Positions 1 through 10,703 of a DNA stretch of 64,000 bases are shown piece after piece (positions within the stretch are counted from its first letter, which is position 1; each line of letters opens with the position of its first letter). Position numbers and translations under genes: made by a program. Origin of the DNA: Onthophagus taurus (taxonomy: Eukaryota; Arthropoda; Insecta; Coleoptera; Scarabaeidae); the NCBI RefSeq assembly GCF_036711975.1, contig NC_091972.1, positions 5,337,001-5,401,000 on the forward strand, given 5' to 3'. The notes below the pieces were generated by a model. The model saw only the letters and a program-made list of their open reading frames with translations. It had not been told where the DNA came from and made no database searches.

Positions 1-721
1 ACACCAGCCTACATTGTATTTTCGCTTGGCTTATTATAGGCAGCGACATTATTAGGATACACCTCGCCGGGCGTTTGGAATTATTCCAAATCGACTACGG
101 TTATTGTCTTTGCATAGTTTTCTTGCCAGAAAAATATTGAAAGATAATAAAATTTCTTAAAACAAGTAAAAATAAACGATTCATAAATTACATTTTTCTG
201 GAAACTTGGATGATTTTTTTTGAATTATTAACTCAAAATGTAAAAATTTTATTTATTACTGTATAAAAGAAAAAAAAATATATTAGCTGTTTGTGATTAA
301 TTTGTTCTATATTGTTATTGGTTGAATCGTGAATGTGCTTCATAATGGACAAATCGTGAGAGTACTTAAAATGAAATTGCTTAAACAAGTATTTGGAGTT
401 TAATATGGAGTTAATAAAATAAATAGACAGATTGCTACAAAAGTCCCAATAAAAATTGACTTTAAAATTGAGATCCAATGAGCCAAGAAATCATTCAATA
501 CTACCTCATCTACCAATCAGCTATGGGAAATACTTCAGCTAGATATATGTGGCTGAAGTTAGATTCATATTCGAATCTGTACCAGATTCATAAAATTACA
601 GTTGACCAGACAAATATTGAACATATTAATTGAAAAATCATTTTCTGAAACTACAGAAGTTGTAGCAATCTGCGATTACCCTGGCTAATTCAAATAGACC
701 CTCTAGTATGTTCCCTGTCTA
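1..721. other. AT-rich non-coding sequence, nothing recognised
   Basis: No coding exon, RNA gene or clear repeat is visible. The strand of the next gene suggests this is either intron of the PKA regulatory subunit gene, whose 5' exons are not in the window, or intergenic DNA. The short open frame at 233-478 on the minus strand is low-complexity and has no family resemblance. Confidence 0.5.
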
Positions 722-1843
722 CCCTCACCCCCAGATTTACGTAGAGGAAGAGTGGTGAATATTTGAATACTCATCGATTTTAATAGTCTAGAGTCTAGAT
801 TATTGCATTGGGTCCTCTGGTATCCTTCTAGCCCCCACCCACATCTCCAGATTCGACGTAGGGGCCGAGGGGTGAATTTTTTAATATTCCTCCTTTTCAA
901 TAGCATACTTAGATATTATTTTCTCAATAACTAGAGATTGCTGCACCTTGGGACTAGTCTAGATTATTGCATTGGGTTCTCTGGTATCCTTCTAGCCCAC
1001 CCACATCTCCAGATTTGCCGTAGGGGCCGAGGGGTGAATTTTTTAATATTCCTCCTTTTCAATAGCATACTTAGATATTATTTTCTCAATAACTAGAGAT
1101 TGCTGCACCTTGGAACTAGTCTAGATTATTGCATTGGGTTCTCTGGTATCCTTCTAGCCCACCCACATCTCCAGATTTGCCGTAGGGGCCGAGGGGTGAA
1201 TTTTTTAATATTCCTCGTTTTCAATAGCATACTTAGATGTTATTTTCTCAATAACTAGAGACTGCAGCACCTTGGGATTAGTCTAGATTATTGCATTAGG
1301 TCCTCTGGTATCATTCTAGCCCCCACCCACATCTCCAGATTCGATGTAGGGGCCGAGGGGTGAATTTTTTAATATTCCTCGTTTTCAATAGCATACTTAG
1401 ATATTATTTTCTCAATAACTAGAGATTGCTGCACCTTGGGACTAGTCTAGATTATTGCATTGGGTCCTCTGGCATCCTTCTAGCCCCCACCCACATCTCC
1501 AGATTCGACGTAGGGGCCGAGGGGTGATTTTTTTAATATTCCTCGTTTTCAATAGCATACTTAGATGTTATTTTCTCAATAACTAGAGATTGCTGCACCT
1601 TGGGACTAGTCTAGATTATTGCATTGGGTTCTCTGGTATCTTTCTAGCCCACCCACATCTCCAAATTCGCCGTAGGGGCCGAGGGGTGAATTTTTTAATA
1701 TGCCTTGTTTTCAGTAGCATACTTAGATATTATTTTTTCTGAGAACGAAGATCTTGAGAAAATAATTTTTAACTTTGCTATTAAAATCGATTAGTATTCA
1801 AATATTCACCACTCTGCCTCTACGTAAATCTGGAGGTGAGAAT
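722..1843. mobile_element. Repeat element: inverted ends enclosing a 163-bp tandem array
   Basis: About 62 bp around 725-786 reappears inverted at about 1779-1843; both contain TATTCAAATATTCACCACTC and a CTCTACGTAAATCTGG block when read on the right-hand strand. Between them lie nearly six tandem units. The tandem unit is itself a diverged relative of the inverted ends, since both carry CAGATT..CGTAG followed by GGGGTGAAT/GTGGTGAAT. This suggests the array grew from one end of the element. No transposase is seen, so it would be non-autonomous. A target duplication could not be assigned. Confidence 0.6.
787..1735. repeat. Tandem repeat, about 163-bp period, nearly 6 copies
   Basis: The landmark GTCTAGATTATTGCATT recurs near 793, 957, 1119, 1281, 1445 and 1609, which are spacings of 162-164 bp. 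Units differ by a few substitutions and by a 2-3 bp indel in the CCCCACCCACATCTCC block. The open frames called across this stretch are by-products of the repeat. Confidence 0.9.
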
Positions 1844-1925
1844 CTATGCTAGATATCGCTGAATATTTATGCCAAAATTTGCTAGTGTTTTATCGAAATC
1901 ATATTTAATTTAAATTGACTTCAAA

Positions 1926-2290
1926 CAGGTTTCTGGATGGTCTGCGGCTTCACCAAAAGTTGTCTAGGCCGTCAGAACGGATGACCTCGCTGGCCAAAAT
2001 CCCTTAATCGAGCAATCAATAGCCTGGAAAGCGTTCCACATAATCTCCATGGTGTCGCGTGCTGTGACTAAAAATCCTTTAAATTCAACTATTTCAGTGT
2101 CGGTGTTAAGATCTTGTTCAACATGGTCCGATGGTCTTCAAAAAAGGATAATTTTTGTCGATGTAGTTGTCTCATGAAGAACACAAGAATTGTTTGTTGT
2201 CCAAAACTGGCCATTTTGTTTGTTTATATGTCCAGAGAGGTGGAAATGCGCCTCGTCGCACATCACCATTTAATTTCTTTGTAACATTTC
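1926..2290 (-). pseudogene. Decayed mariner-like transposase fragment
   Basis: Read on the minus strand, the sequence contains a C-terminal transposase block reading approximately DEAHFHLSGHINKQN, then W, then VLHET. This is the pattern around the second catalytic aspartate of insect IS630/Tc1/mariner-type transposases that carry a DUF4817-like N-terminal HTH. The frame is then broken by stops and shifts, and no N-terminal HTH is attached. It may come from the same family as the HTH fragment at 9311-9628. It is not a functional gene. Confidence 0.6.
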
Positions 2291-3895
2291 ATACCCAATC
2301 CAATCTCAATTAACTAAGTACCCACTATACCCAATCATACATTTAACTTTTGTGGTCTTTGAGTACAATTTTGACACATCCACTGGGGATTTACATCATC
2401 ATTACATTATAAATAAAATTCTTAATATGAAAGGTGAATCATAAGTTACTTGTTGAAATCTTGTACTAAAATGCCAGTTTTGTTATTTCATGCAATATAT
2501 TAAGTGAGGCAAAAACAATGTCACAATGTGAATGTGTCATAATTTTTGCAACTGGAGTAAAGTCCTTTGATATTAATGTTGTAGTGAAACACCTGAAATT
2601 GTTACTGCACAAAGTCCAAACTGTTCAGCAATTGCTGCCTGCTGACTATTAAGTGAGGTTAACTTACTCCCATGCTCTATTAAACCTGGTGCAAGAAGAC
2701 GAAGATTTTGTATCCAAAAACTTGCGTTTCTGGGATGCGCAGAATGCAGATTAAATCCACGCAATACATATTTATAACCATAACTGTTGAGCTTAACTGA
2801 CGAAATTTGTTGCCGCAATTGGTCGTGCTCGAATTTTGCTGGTTTCAACAGGAGAGAGTAACCACTCATGTAGCTCGAGCCACACTGGACAGTTAAAAAA
2901 AAACAATTTCCGAGACATGCTAAGTCAGGTCGAGTTTGATGATTTGAACTTCTTTGGCCAGATATCCAGAACTGACTGCAAAATTTGACGAACAACTTGA
3001 CCGATATTAATTTTTCAAATATTCTTATAGTTTCAAATAAACTTTCTGTGAAACAGTGAGCCCAATTTTGAATGCAACGAAGTCATCAATTCTAAATTAA
3101 TATTTTAGCCAGATTGGAATATGACAAAAAAATTAAAAAATCTCCCTTTTCAGCAAAAAATCTCGATTCTATTTTTACCATCCACGATAAAACTTCGCTA
3201 TCTTGGCATACAACATCAATAAATAAATACCAAACTAACAGAAACAAGTTAATTAAAGAAACACGAATCTATGCAAATTTCACATTTTCATGTATTAAAT
3301 CATTCCAAAATAATTTTAAATCATAGTGTTTAAAATAATACTTGGCACAAACATATGCAAAAAATCAAAATAACCTTAAAAAATAATTATACAACAACAG
3401 ATGGCACATAGTAAAATTATTATTTAAAAAAAAATACAATTTTACCTTCAAGGTTTCATATTAGTAATGGCCAATATTTATATGGAAGCAGCACGAAATA
3501 AAACAGTGCGGTGCATTTTCGTTGCGACAATCAACAACACGGCATTGGAATTAATAACGGTCGTTTGTAATATTGCAATCATTAAACCCATACAACGTCC
3601 CGTTGGTATTTACCGTCTTAACGAGTTAATTGGGTTTTACATCCATTCAAACGTTTATCAAACAGATGACTTTGCTGAGAGGAAAAATAAACACGATGTC
3701 ATTCAAGGGAAATCGTGAGATCGTTGTAAATTTACTTGTTAAAGTTGAGATATAAATCTACAAATACTTCACTTTAAATCAATTTCGATTTATGTATTTA
3801 CCTACAAATCAGCAAACATTCTTATCTATAAACATTGTTTATTTAAAAAATTAATTAATAATTGTTAACGAATTTTGTTTAATTTTTTTTTATAG
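2291..3895. other. Non-coding stretch upstream of the first visible Pka-R2 exon
   Basis: No exon with supporting splice sites and homology is seen. A minus-strand open frame (2573-2995, 140 codons) and a plus-strand one (3467-3718, 83 codons) match no family I recognise. The second lies in a block of higher GC and CpG content than its surroundings, about 3465-3720, and could be a conserved regulatory element or an unrecognised alternative 5' exon. Confidence 0.4.
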
Positions 3896-6800
3896 AGGTA
3901 CCTTCCATGTTTTTGTACAAGAACCCGAAAAACAACCCGTAAAAATCTGTACTTATGAAGACGAAGGTAGTTTTGGAGAATTAGCTCTTTTGTACAATAT
4001 GCCGCGAGCGGCAACGGTGAAAGCAGTGACGGAAGGTTCGTTATGGGCAATGGATCGACTAACGTTTAGACGTATTCTGTTGAAATCCGCTTTCAAAAAG
4101 CGGAAGATGTACGAGGCATTGATCGAGAGCGTACCGATGCTCAAGACCCTTCAACCGTACGAACGAATGAACCTCGCAGATGCTCTCGTACCGAAAACGT
4201 TTGAACCCAATGATAAGATTATCAAGCAGGGTGACGCCGCAGATGGGATGTACTTTGTCGAATCCGGAACTGTTTTAATTATGGTTACGGATGATAATGG
4301 TAAAGAGGTTGAAGTGAATCGTATTGAAAAGGGTGGATACTTTGGTGAATTGGCACTTGTTACACACCGACCGAGAGCTGCTTCTGCTTATGCCTTGGAA
4401 ATGGTGAAATGTGCTTGTAAGTATTAATTTTTGTACATATTCCAAAAATTCCTATTTCTTAAATGAGATTTTAAAATAATAGACAGTCCTAAAAGTAAAA
4501 CTATTTGGCTAAAAGAGAATGATTTAAATTTATAGCACGATCATTTATTTTCAGTTTAGATGCCTCAGTTATTTTTGACTGAGCTATTTGTGTCTCCATC
4601 ATCATATTTTTGCCTTGAGAATTATCTTAGGACGTGTTACATAACATTTTACGTCCGGCGACAAGCGACCCAATTAATTTAAGTAAACGGGCGGCTACGT
4701 TTCGGCCTATTACGGGCAATTGAACATACATTACATTTCGCCGTAAGCAACAACAACTTCGGAAAGACGCTCCATATTGACACCTATCTATATTATTTTC
4801 TTGTTTTCTTTCTCGAAATGGTAAATTCGCGTGATATATCATGAGAATCTAATTGAATGTCATTAATTTATTGGTTCATAATCCAATACTGGTTTTATCA
4901 GACTCATTTTTATTACCTCAATATTAATTCGTTTTATAGAAAAAGATATCTGTGATGGGTTCGAAAAATATAATAATTTAGGATAAAAATGACACATTCC
5001 TACATCATCTCAAACCCCATTCCAGGGGGATAATGGTATTTGAGAGTACCATCATTATATTGAGAAAAAAAATGTTGAAGTAAAACTTACATTTTCGTAT
5101 AACCTAAAAGTGTCAAAAAAGTTGCTAATTTAAAAATTCCTGAAAGCCGTATTTATTGAAATTAAGGAATGAAATTTATTTTAAATTAAAGCTCAAAGCT
5201 TTCTCTTTAAAATGATGTATAATAATCGTTGGGTTAGATTGGAAAAATATTGAGAAAAAAAAATTTGAAATAAAACTTACATTTTCGTATAACCTAAAAG
5301 TGTCAAAAAAGATGCTAATTTAAAAATTCCTGAAAGCCGTATCTATTGAAATTAAGAAATGAAACTTATTTTAAATTAAAGCTCAAAACTTTCTTTTTAA
5401 AATGATGTATAATAATCGTTGGGTTGAATTAGAAAAATATTGAGAAAAAAATGTTGAAGTAAAACTTACATTTTCGTATAACCTAAAAGTGTCAAAAAAG
5501 TTGCTAATTTAAAAATTCCTGGAAGCCGTATTTATTGAAATTAAGGAATGAAACTTATTTTAAATTAAAGCTCTAAGCTTTCTTTTTAAAATGATGTATA
5601 ATAATTGATAGGTTGGATTGGAAAACTATTAAGAAAAAAAATGTTGTAACAAAACTTACATTTTCATATAACCTAAAAGGGTCAAAAAGATGCTAATTTA
5701 AAAATTCCTGGAAGCCGTGTTTATTGAAATTAAGGAATAAGACTTGTTCTAAATTAAAGCTCAAAGCTTTCTCCTTAGAATGATGTATAATAATTGTTGG
5801 GTTGGATTGGAAAAATATTGAGAAAAAGAAAGTTGAAATAAAACTTACATTTTCGTATAACCTAAAAGTGTTAAAAAAGATGATAAATTAAAAATTCCTG
5901 GAAGCCGTATTTATTGAAATTAAGGAATGAGACTTGTTCTAAATTAAAGTTCAAAGCTTTCTCTTTAAAATGATGTCTAATAATTGTTGGGTTGGATTGG
6001 AAAAATATTAAGAAAAAAGATGTTGAAACAAAACTTACATTTTCGTATAACCTAAAAGTGTTAAAAAAGATGATAAAGTAAAAATTCATGGAAGCCGTAT
6101 TTATTGAAATTAAGGAATAAGACTTGTTCTAAATTAAAGTTCAAAGCTTTCTCTTTAAAATGATGTATAATAATTGATGGGTTGGATAGGAAAAATATTA
6201 AGAAAAAAAATGTTGTAACAAAACTTACATTTTCGTATAACCTAAAAGGGTCAAAAAAGATGCTAATTTAAAAATTCCTCTAAGCCTTGTTTATTGAAAT
6301 GAAGGAATGAGACTTATTTTAAATTAAAGCTCAATGCTTTCTTTTTAAAATGAGTGTTTAAAATCACCGGAACTTTAAAGTACCGTCGTTACACAAAGGG
6401 TTAAAATCTAAAGTTGTGCATAATTACTTTATCATTTCATATTTTAGTTATGTTTATTGGTTAATAATCAAAATGCCAATCAATTTCTTTGCTTTAATCA
6501 ATGGTAGTAAAAATAATCAACTAATTTAAAAAGTAAAACATTTAAGAATGTTAAAGAAAAACATAACCTATACAGGTGTTTCAGTTAAAAGTCCCAGGCA
6601 AAGTATCTCTGAAATGAGTTGAGATATCTTAGTTTTGTAAGAAGTTATTGTTAAAGTACGTAAATGACTTCAGTTCTTAAGTATTATTATTATTTATTAT
6701 ACAAAAATAAAGATGGCGCTGCAGTCAAAAGAAACTTTCCCCTCATCACAAACTTTTTATTAAGTGCATGTGATAGAGCATCAAAAACTGTGCTACTTTC

Positions 6801-9800
6801 GTTATTAACATTGGTTTCAAAACTTAGTAGATTCGAAGATATTTAACATTAAAAAAAAAGAGAAGACTTAAAATAAAATTATTCATATAAACCAACAAGA
6901 ACAACAATTTCTTACAAAACTACAATATCTCAACCCATTCCAGAGATACTTGTCCTGGGAGTTTTAAGTGAAAAACCCTATATTTAGCTTTAATCTGGTT
7001 TGGAAGTTATTCTACTCTTACCACCATAGTCCTTGCCGTATATAATCACTTAATCAGTGAAAACGCAAGCATTATTAGCTATTATTAATAGAAAGAATGT
7101 TTCTATACTCTGTTTTTAAACCAGGAGGAGTAAACGCGAAAGTCAGATTTACACTAGGAAAAATCACCAGAAAATATCACTAGATATTTTGGCGGTAAAT
7201 TTAAATTAATAATTATTATTATTTATTTATTTACTTATTATTGTATTTATTTTCGTTTGTTATCGTCAACACTATACATACAAATTAACATTGAAGTTAT
7301 GAGTGTATTTATTTCAAAATATAATAAAGAAGGGTTTAAGAACACAACATTTACAATAATGACACGAAACTGTCGAATTGTCAATAACCTAACCTTCAAA
7401 ATTCAAAATTGCCTGTGTGTGAACCTTCCTCGCATTCAACCAATCACGTGCAAGGTCAATCTGGTGACAAATTTAAAATACTCCTCCTGGTTTAAAAACA
7501 GAGAATTGCCAAAGAAAACTTCAAGGTATAATTAATGTTTGTAAACAAAACTAACCTTACCTAACATTCCTTCACGCTATAATTGACATTACAAAAGAAA
7601 ACTTCACGCTATAATTGCCATTACTAATTGCCAAAGAAAACTTCATGGTATAATTAATGTTTGTAAACAAAACTAACCTTACCTCACATTCCTTCACGCT
7701 ATAATTGACATTACAAAAGAAAACTTCACGCTATAATTGCCATTACAAATTACCAAAGAATACTTCATGGTATAATTAATGTTTGTAAACAAAACTAACC
7801 TTACATAACATTCAGCGTCTGAAGACACAGGGCTAAACCCGAAACTTAAAAATATACAACTTAGCGCTGAATAACAATTAAAACTAGAACTAACACTTGC
7901 ACTAGAACTATACTCTGTTTTTAAACCAGGAGAAGTAAACGCGAAAGTCAGATTTACACTGGGAAAAATCACCAGAAAATATCACTAGATATTTTGGCGG
8001 TAAATTTAAATTAATAATTATTATTTATTTATTTACTTATTATTGTATTTATTTTTGTTTGTTATCGTCAACACTATACATACAAATTAACATTGAAGTT
8101 ATGAGTGTATTTATTTCAAAATATAATAAAAAAGGGTTTAAGAACAAAATATACAATAATGACACGAAACTGTCGAATTATCAATTACCTAACCTTCAAA
8201 TTCAAAATCAAAATTCAAAATTGCCTGTGTGTGAACCTTCCTCGCATTCAATCAATCACGTGCAAGGTTAATCTGGTGACAAATTTAAAATACTCCTCCT
8301 GGTTTAAAAACAGAGTATAGTTCTAGGTCTAGTGTTAGTTCTATCACTATCGGATTTAGCCGCACGTCTTTCAAGACGGCTAAACCCGAATGATTCTGGT
8401 TCTAGGTCTAGTGTTTGTTCTAGTTTTTCACTAGCACTAGAACTAACACTAGACCGAGAACTAGAAACATTCGGATTTAGCTGTACGTCTCTGAAGTCGG
8501 CCAAACCCGAATGATTCTAGTCGTAAGTCTAGTGTTAGTTCTAGTTTTGCACTACCACTAGAACTAACACAAAACCTATAACTAGACATTATATATATTA
8601 TTAATATTTTATTATTAATTACTAGATATTATATATATAATATTATATATATATATATATATACAGGGTGATTCATAAGTAATGGGCCAAATTGTAAATG
8701 TACGTTCAGGAGGCCAAAATAATAATATTTTCATTAACAATAATGGGTCTTAGTCTGTTCCTTACTGAGATACAGGATGTTAAAGCGAAAAAAATAAAAT
8801 AGATTTTTGTTAATAGATCAGCTACTTTTCTACATAATGACTCATAGTTGACTTATAGTTTTTGTAAGGGTAAACAATAATGTGTGAGAGGATTTGAGAT
8901 AACTCGTAGATGTCGCCACATGCGCCATATGAATTAGATGAAATCAGCTACAAATTTTTTATCGCTCATTATTTTACAACATACTTGTTTAATTTGGATA
9001 GCCCCATCATTTCTGTAGAAAAATGCTATACTTCTTTGATCTTGAAAATATTAACGATTTTCGAGATATTTGAATTTTACTAATTCACTACATTTCACGG
9101 TGGTCGACGTAGCATTAATCTGTTAAGACACAAGCATGGCATGGAATGTTGACATTTACCTAACCGTAATTGATAATTGATAACAATATTAAACTGAAAC
9201 CATAAAAAAATTACGTAATAAAACAATTTATTGTACGCCAGTTAATAAAACGAAATACAACATTAGAACAGACTTGAACTAAGACCACTTACGACAACTG
9301 TTATCAAAACCTACATGTTGCTTATTCCAGTTGCTGCAGACAATCGACGAGTGCTTATTTCAGAATTTTGCGCAATTCTTACCAAAATTTCATCTTCTTG
9401 CTGCGGAGTGATAATCTTAGGACGTCCTGTATGATATTTTGGACGAAATGAACCTGTTTCACCCAATCGATTATAAATATTTTGAAATATCTTCCGGTTT
9501 GGCTGCCTTCTGTAAGGGTACATTTCACGATATTTTCTGGATGCTGCTTGCCCAGAAAAACGTTCTTGTGCGTAAACGCATAACATGTCTCTCATTTCTT
9601 CGTTTGAAAAGTGATTATGTCTCGGCATTTTGATTTATGTTAGGACAAGAATGAATCAGTTTACTTAACAATAAAATGTTTTAAACTATTCATTAAACGT
9701 AAAAGCTCATTGACGTTTCATAATTCATATGGCGCATGTGGCGACATCTACGAGTTAACTCAAATCCTCTCACACATTATTGTTTACCCTTACAAAAACT

Positions 9801-10387
9801 ATAAGTCAACTATGAGTCATTATGTAGAAAAGTAGCTGATCTATTAACAAAAATCTATTTTATTTTTTTCGCTTTAACATCCTGTATCTCAGTAAGGAGC
9901 AGACTAAGACCCATTATTGTTAATGAAAATATTATTATTTTGGCCTCCTGAACGTACATTTACAATTTGGCCCATTACTTATGAATCACCCTGTATATAT
10001 TATATATATAATATTAACCATGAATATAAAGAGAAACTGGTTCTTGGTTCCAGGTCTAGTATTAGTTCTAGTTTTTCACAAGCACTAAAACTAACACTAG
10101 ACTTAGAACTAGAAACATTCGGGTTTAGCCACATGTCTCCCAAGACGGCTAAACCCGAATGATTCTAGTTCTAAGTCTAGTGTTAGTTTTACACTAACAC
10201 TATTACTAGAACTAACATAAGACCTAGAACTAGAATCATTCGGGTTTAGCCATCTTCAGAGACGTGCAGCTAAACCCGAATGTTTCTAGTTCTAAGTCTA
10301 GTGTTAGTTTTAGTGCTTGTGAAAAACTAGAACTAACACTAGACCTGGAACCAAGAACCAGTTTCTCTTTATATTCATGGTTAATAT

Positions 10388-10440
<53 letters not shown>

Positions 10441-10703
10441 TATATATAATATATGGTTATATTCATTGTTAATTATATTATCGTCATCCTTATTTAATCA
10501 TTAGAGCTATTTGATTGCGACTTTTAAATACGTTTAATACATTTTAATTATTTCTTTTGTTTTTTTTTATAGTTCTGGATGTAGAAGCGTTTGAACGTCT
10601 TTTGGGTCCATGTATGCAATTGATGAAGAGGAGCATAAACGACTATGAAGAACAGATGCTCAAGATATTCGGAACAAAGCCGAATATGAAAGAAATTCGA
10701 TGA
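3896..10703 (+). CDS. Pka-R2: cAMP-dependent protein kinase type II regulatory subunit, last two coding exons
   Basis: The product binds and inhibits the PKA catalytic subunit and releases it when cAMP binds; the N-terminal part anchors the holoenzyme to AKAPs. The visible exons are 3896-4416 and 10573-10703 (stop TGA 10701-10703). They join in phase (codon T+TT) and give 216 residues. Both cyclic-nucleotide-binding domains show the phosphate-binding cassette: [15 protein letters not shown] in CNB-A (about residues 30-45 of this fragment) and [15 protein letters not shown] in CNB-B. The C-terminus, with [20 protein letters not shown], is diagnostic of the RII rather than the RI class. The first exon opens inside CNB-A, so the dimerisation/docking helix, the inhibitor site and the start of CNB-A lie on 5' exons outside what can be traced here. 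The 6156-bp intron is full of repeats. Confidence 0.93.
5061..6352. repeat. Tandem repeat, about 190-bp period, nearly 7 copies, in a Pka-R2 intron
   Basis: The landmark AAAACTTACATTTTCGTATA recurs near 5081, 5271, 5460, 5650, 5839, 6028 and 6218, so the period is 189-190 bp. Units also share AATTCCTGGAAGCCGT and AAAGCTCAAAGCTTTCT. Copies differ by scattered substitutions, more so toward the 3' end. The array is bounded by non-repeated sequence containing AGTACCATCATTA on the left and AGTACCGTCGTTA on the right, which suggests it sits inside a larger element. Confidence 0.9.
6573..6978. mobile_element. MITE with about 80-bp terminal inverted repeats
   Basis: The left end runs CAGGTGTTTCAGTTAAAAGT.. 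and the right end, read in reverse complement, is GGGTTTTTCACTTAAAACT... Matching continues through the block around AAGTATCTCTGGAATG and GAGATAT..TAGTTTTGTAAGAA. TA dinucleotides flank both ends (6571-6572 and 6979-6980), as expected of Tc1/mariner-type insertions. The interior is about 240 bp of AT-rich sequence with no transposase. Confidence 0.7.
7108..7503. mobile_element. MITE family X, copy 1
   Basis: The ends are an inverted pair, CTCTGTTTTTAAACCAGGAG and its complement, about 25 bp long. The element is 396 bp and nearly identical to a second copy at 7913-8315. There is no transposase; the short open frames inside are shared between the two copies and look fortuitous. TA precedes the left end; the right flank no longer shows TA. 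Confidence 0.8.
7504..7812. repeat. Short tandem array with CATTCCTTCACGCTATAATT core
   Basis: About 2.5 units of roughly 120 bp are each built from alternating blocks: ACTTCACGCTATAATTG, CATTAC, AAAGAAAACTTCA and GTTTGTAAACAAAACTAACC. The same core, in the opposite orientation, forms the large array at 63229-64000 and a small cluster at 21560-21662, so this is a dispersed satellite family. Here it fills the gap between the two copies of MITE family X. Confidence 0.8.
7913..8315. mobile_element. MITE family X, copy 2, inserted in a palindromic satellite
   Basis: This copy has the same ends and interior as copy 1, with a few substitutions and small indels. TA flanks both ends (7911-7912 and 8316-8317). 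The DNA outside is itself inverted: CACTAGAACTATA on the left and TATAGTTCTAGGTC on the right. The copy therefore sits at the symmetry centre of a palindromic satellite unit. Confidence 0.8.
8318..8590. repeat. Palindromic satellite segment
   Basis: The segment contains alternating hairpins: TCTAGTGTTAGTTCTA pairs with its complement TAGAACTAACACTAGA, and CGGATTTAGCCGCACGTC pairs with a GACGGCTAAACCCG half. It belongs to the same family as the 127-bp array at 58170-58640. A fragment of the family also lies at about 7813-7910. Open frames reading ..SSVSSSF..TLDLELE.. come from this repeat and are not genes. Confidence 0.85.
8664..9993 (-). mobile_element. Mariner-like transposon, internally deleted, 272-bp TIRs
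   Basis: Its ends are CAGGGTGATTCATAAGTAAT and the exact complement. The inverted repeats extend for 272 bp (8664-8935 and 9722-9993), and TA duplications lie at 8662-8663 and 9994-9995. The interior, about 790 bp, encodes on the minus strand only the N-terminal HTH part of a transposase (9311-9628). The DDE/DDD catalytic region is absent, so the copy cannot move by itself. Both flanks are (TA)n and palindromic satellite. Confidence 0.9.
9311..9628 (-). pseudogene. Transposase N-terminal HTH fragment (DUF4817-like)
   Basis: This is a 105-codon frame starting [15 protein letters not shown], with [11 protein letters not shown] and [16 protein letters not shown]. It is the paired-like HTH arrangement at the start of a large insect family of mariner-type transposases. 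It ends soon after the second HTH (..[14 protein letters not shown]), and no catalytic domain follows inside the element. Full-length members carry several hundred residues, so this is a remnant left by internal deletion. The frame is intact, so it could still yield a DNA-binding peptide; whether it is expressed is unknown. Confidence 0.7.
10004..10405. repeat. Foldback: near-perfect 400-bp palindrome of the satellite family
   Basis: The left arm begins TATTAACCATGAATATAAAG and the right arm ends with its complement (about 10370-10390). Between them, AACTGGTTCTTGGTTCCAGG and the TCTAGT..GTTAGTTCTAG and CATTCGGGTTTAGCC blocks are mirrored around about 10200. The right flank is a long (TA)n run (about 10385-10450). 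It lies 130 bp upstream of the last Pka-R2 coding exon. Confidence 0.85.

Noticed and set aside
787-1735. CRISPR-like array
   Set aside because: Whole 163-bp units repeat with no unique spacers, and the window is eukaryotic.
2573-2995. 140-codon minus-strand open frame
   Set aside because: No recognisable domain, no supporting start context or splice partners, and it lies in TE-rich non-coding DNA.
3896-4416. PKA type I regulatory subunit
   Set aside because: The C-terminal [20 protein letters not shown] and the [14 protein letters not shown] segment fit type II better.
8304-8514. Open frames reading ..SSVSSSF..TLDLELE..GFS.. (also near 9917-10162, 10236-10466 and 58139-58339)
   Set aside because: They are translations of the palindromic satellite and occur on both strands of the same repeat.
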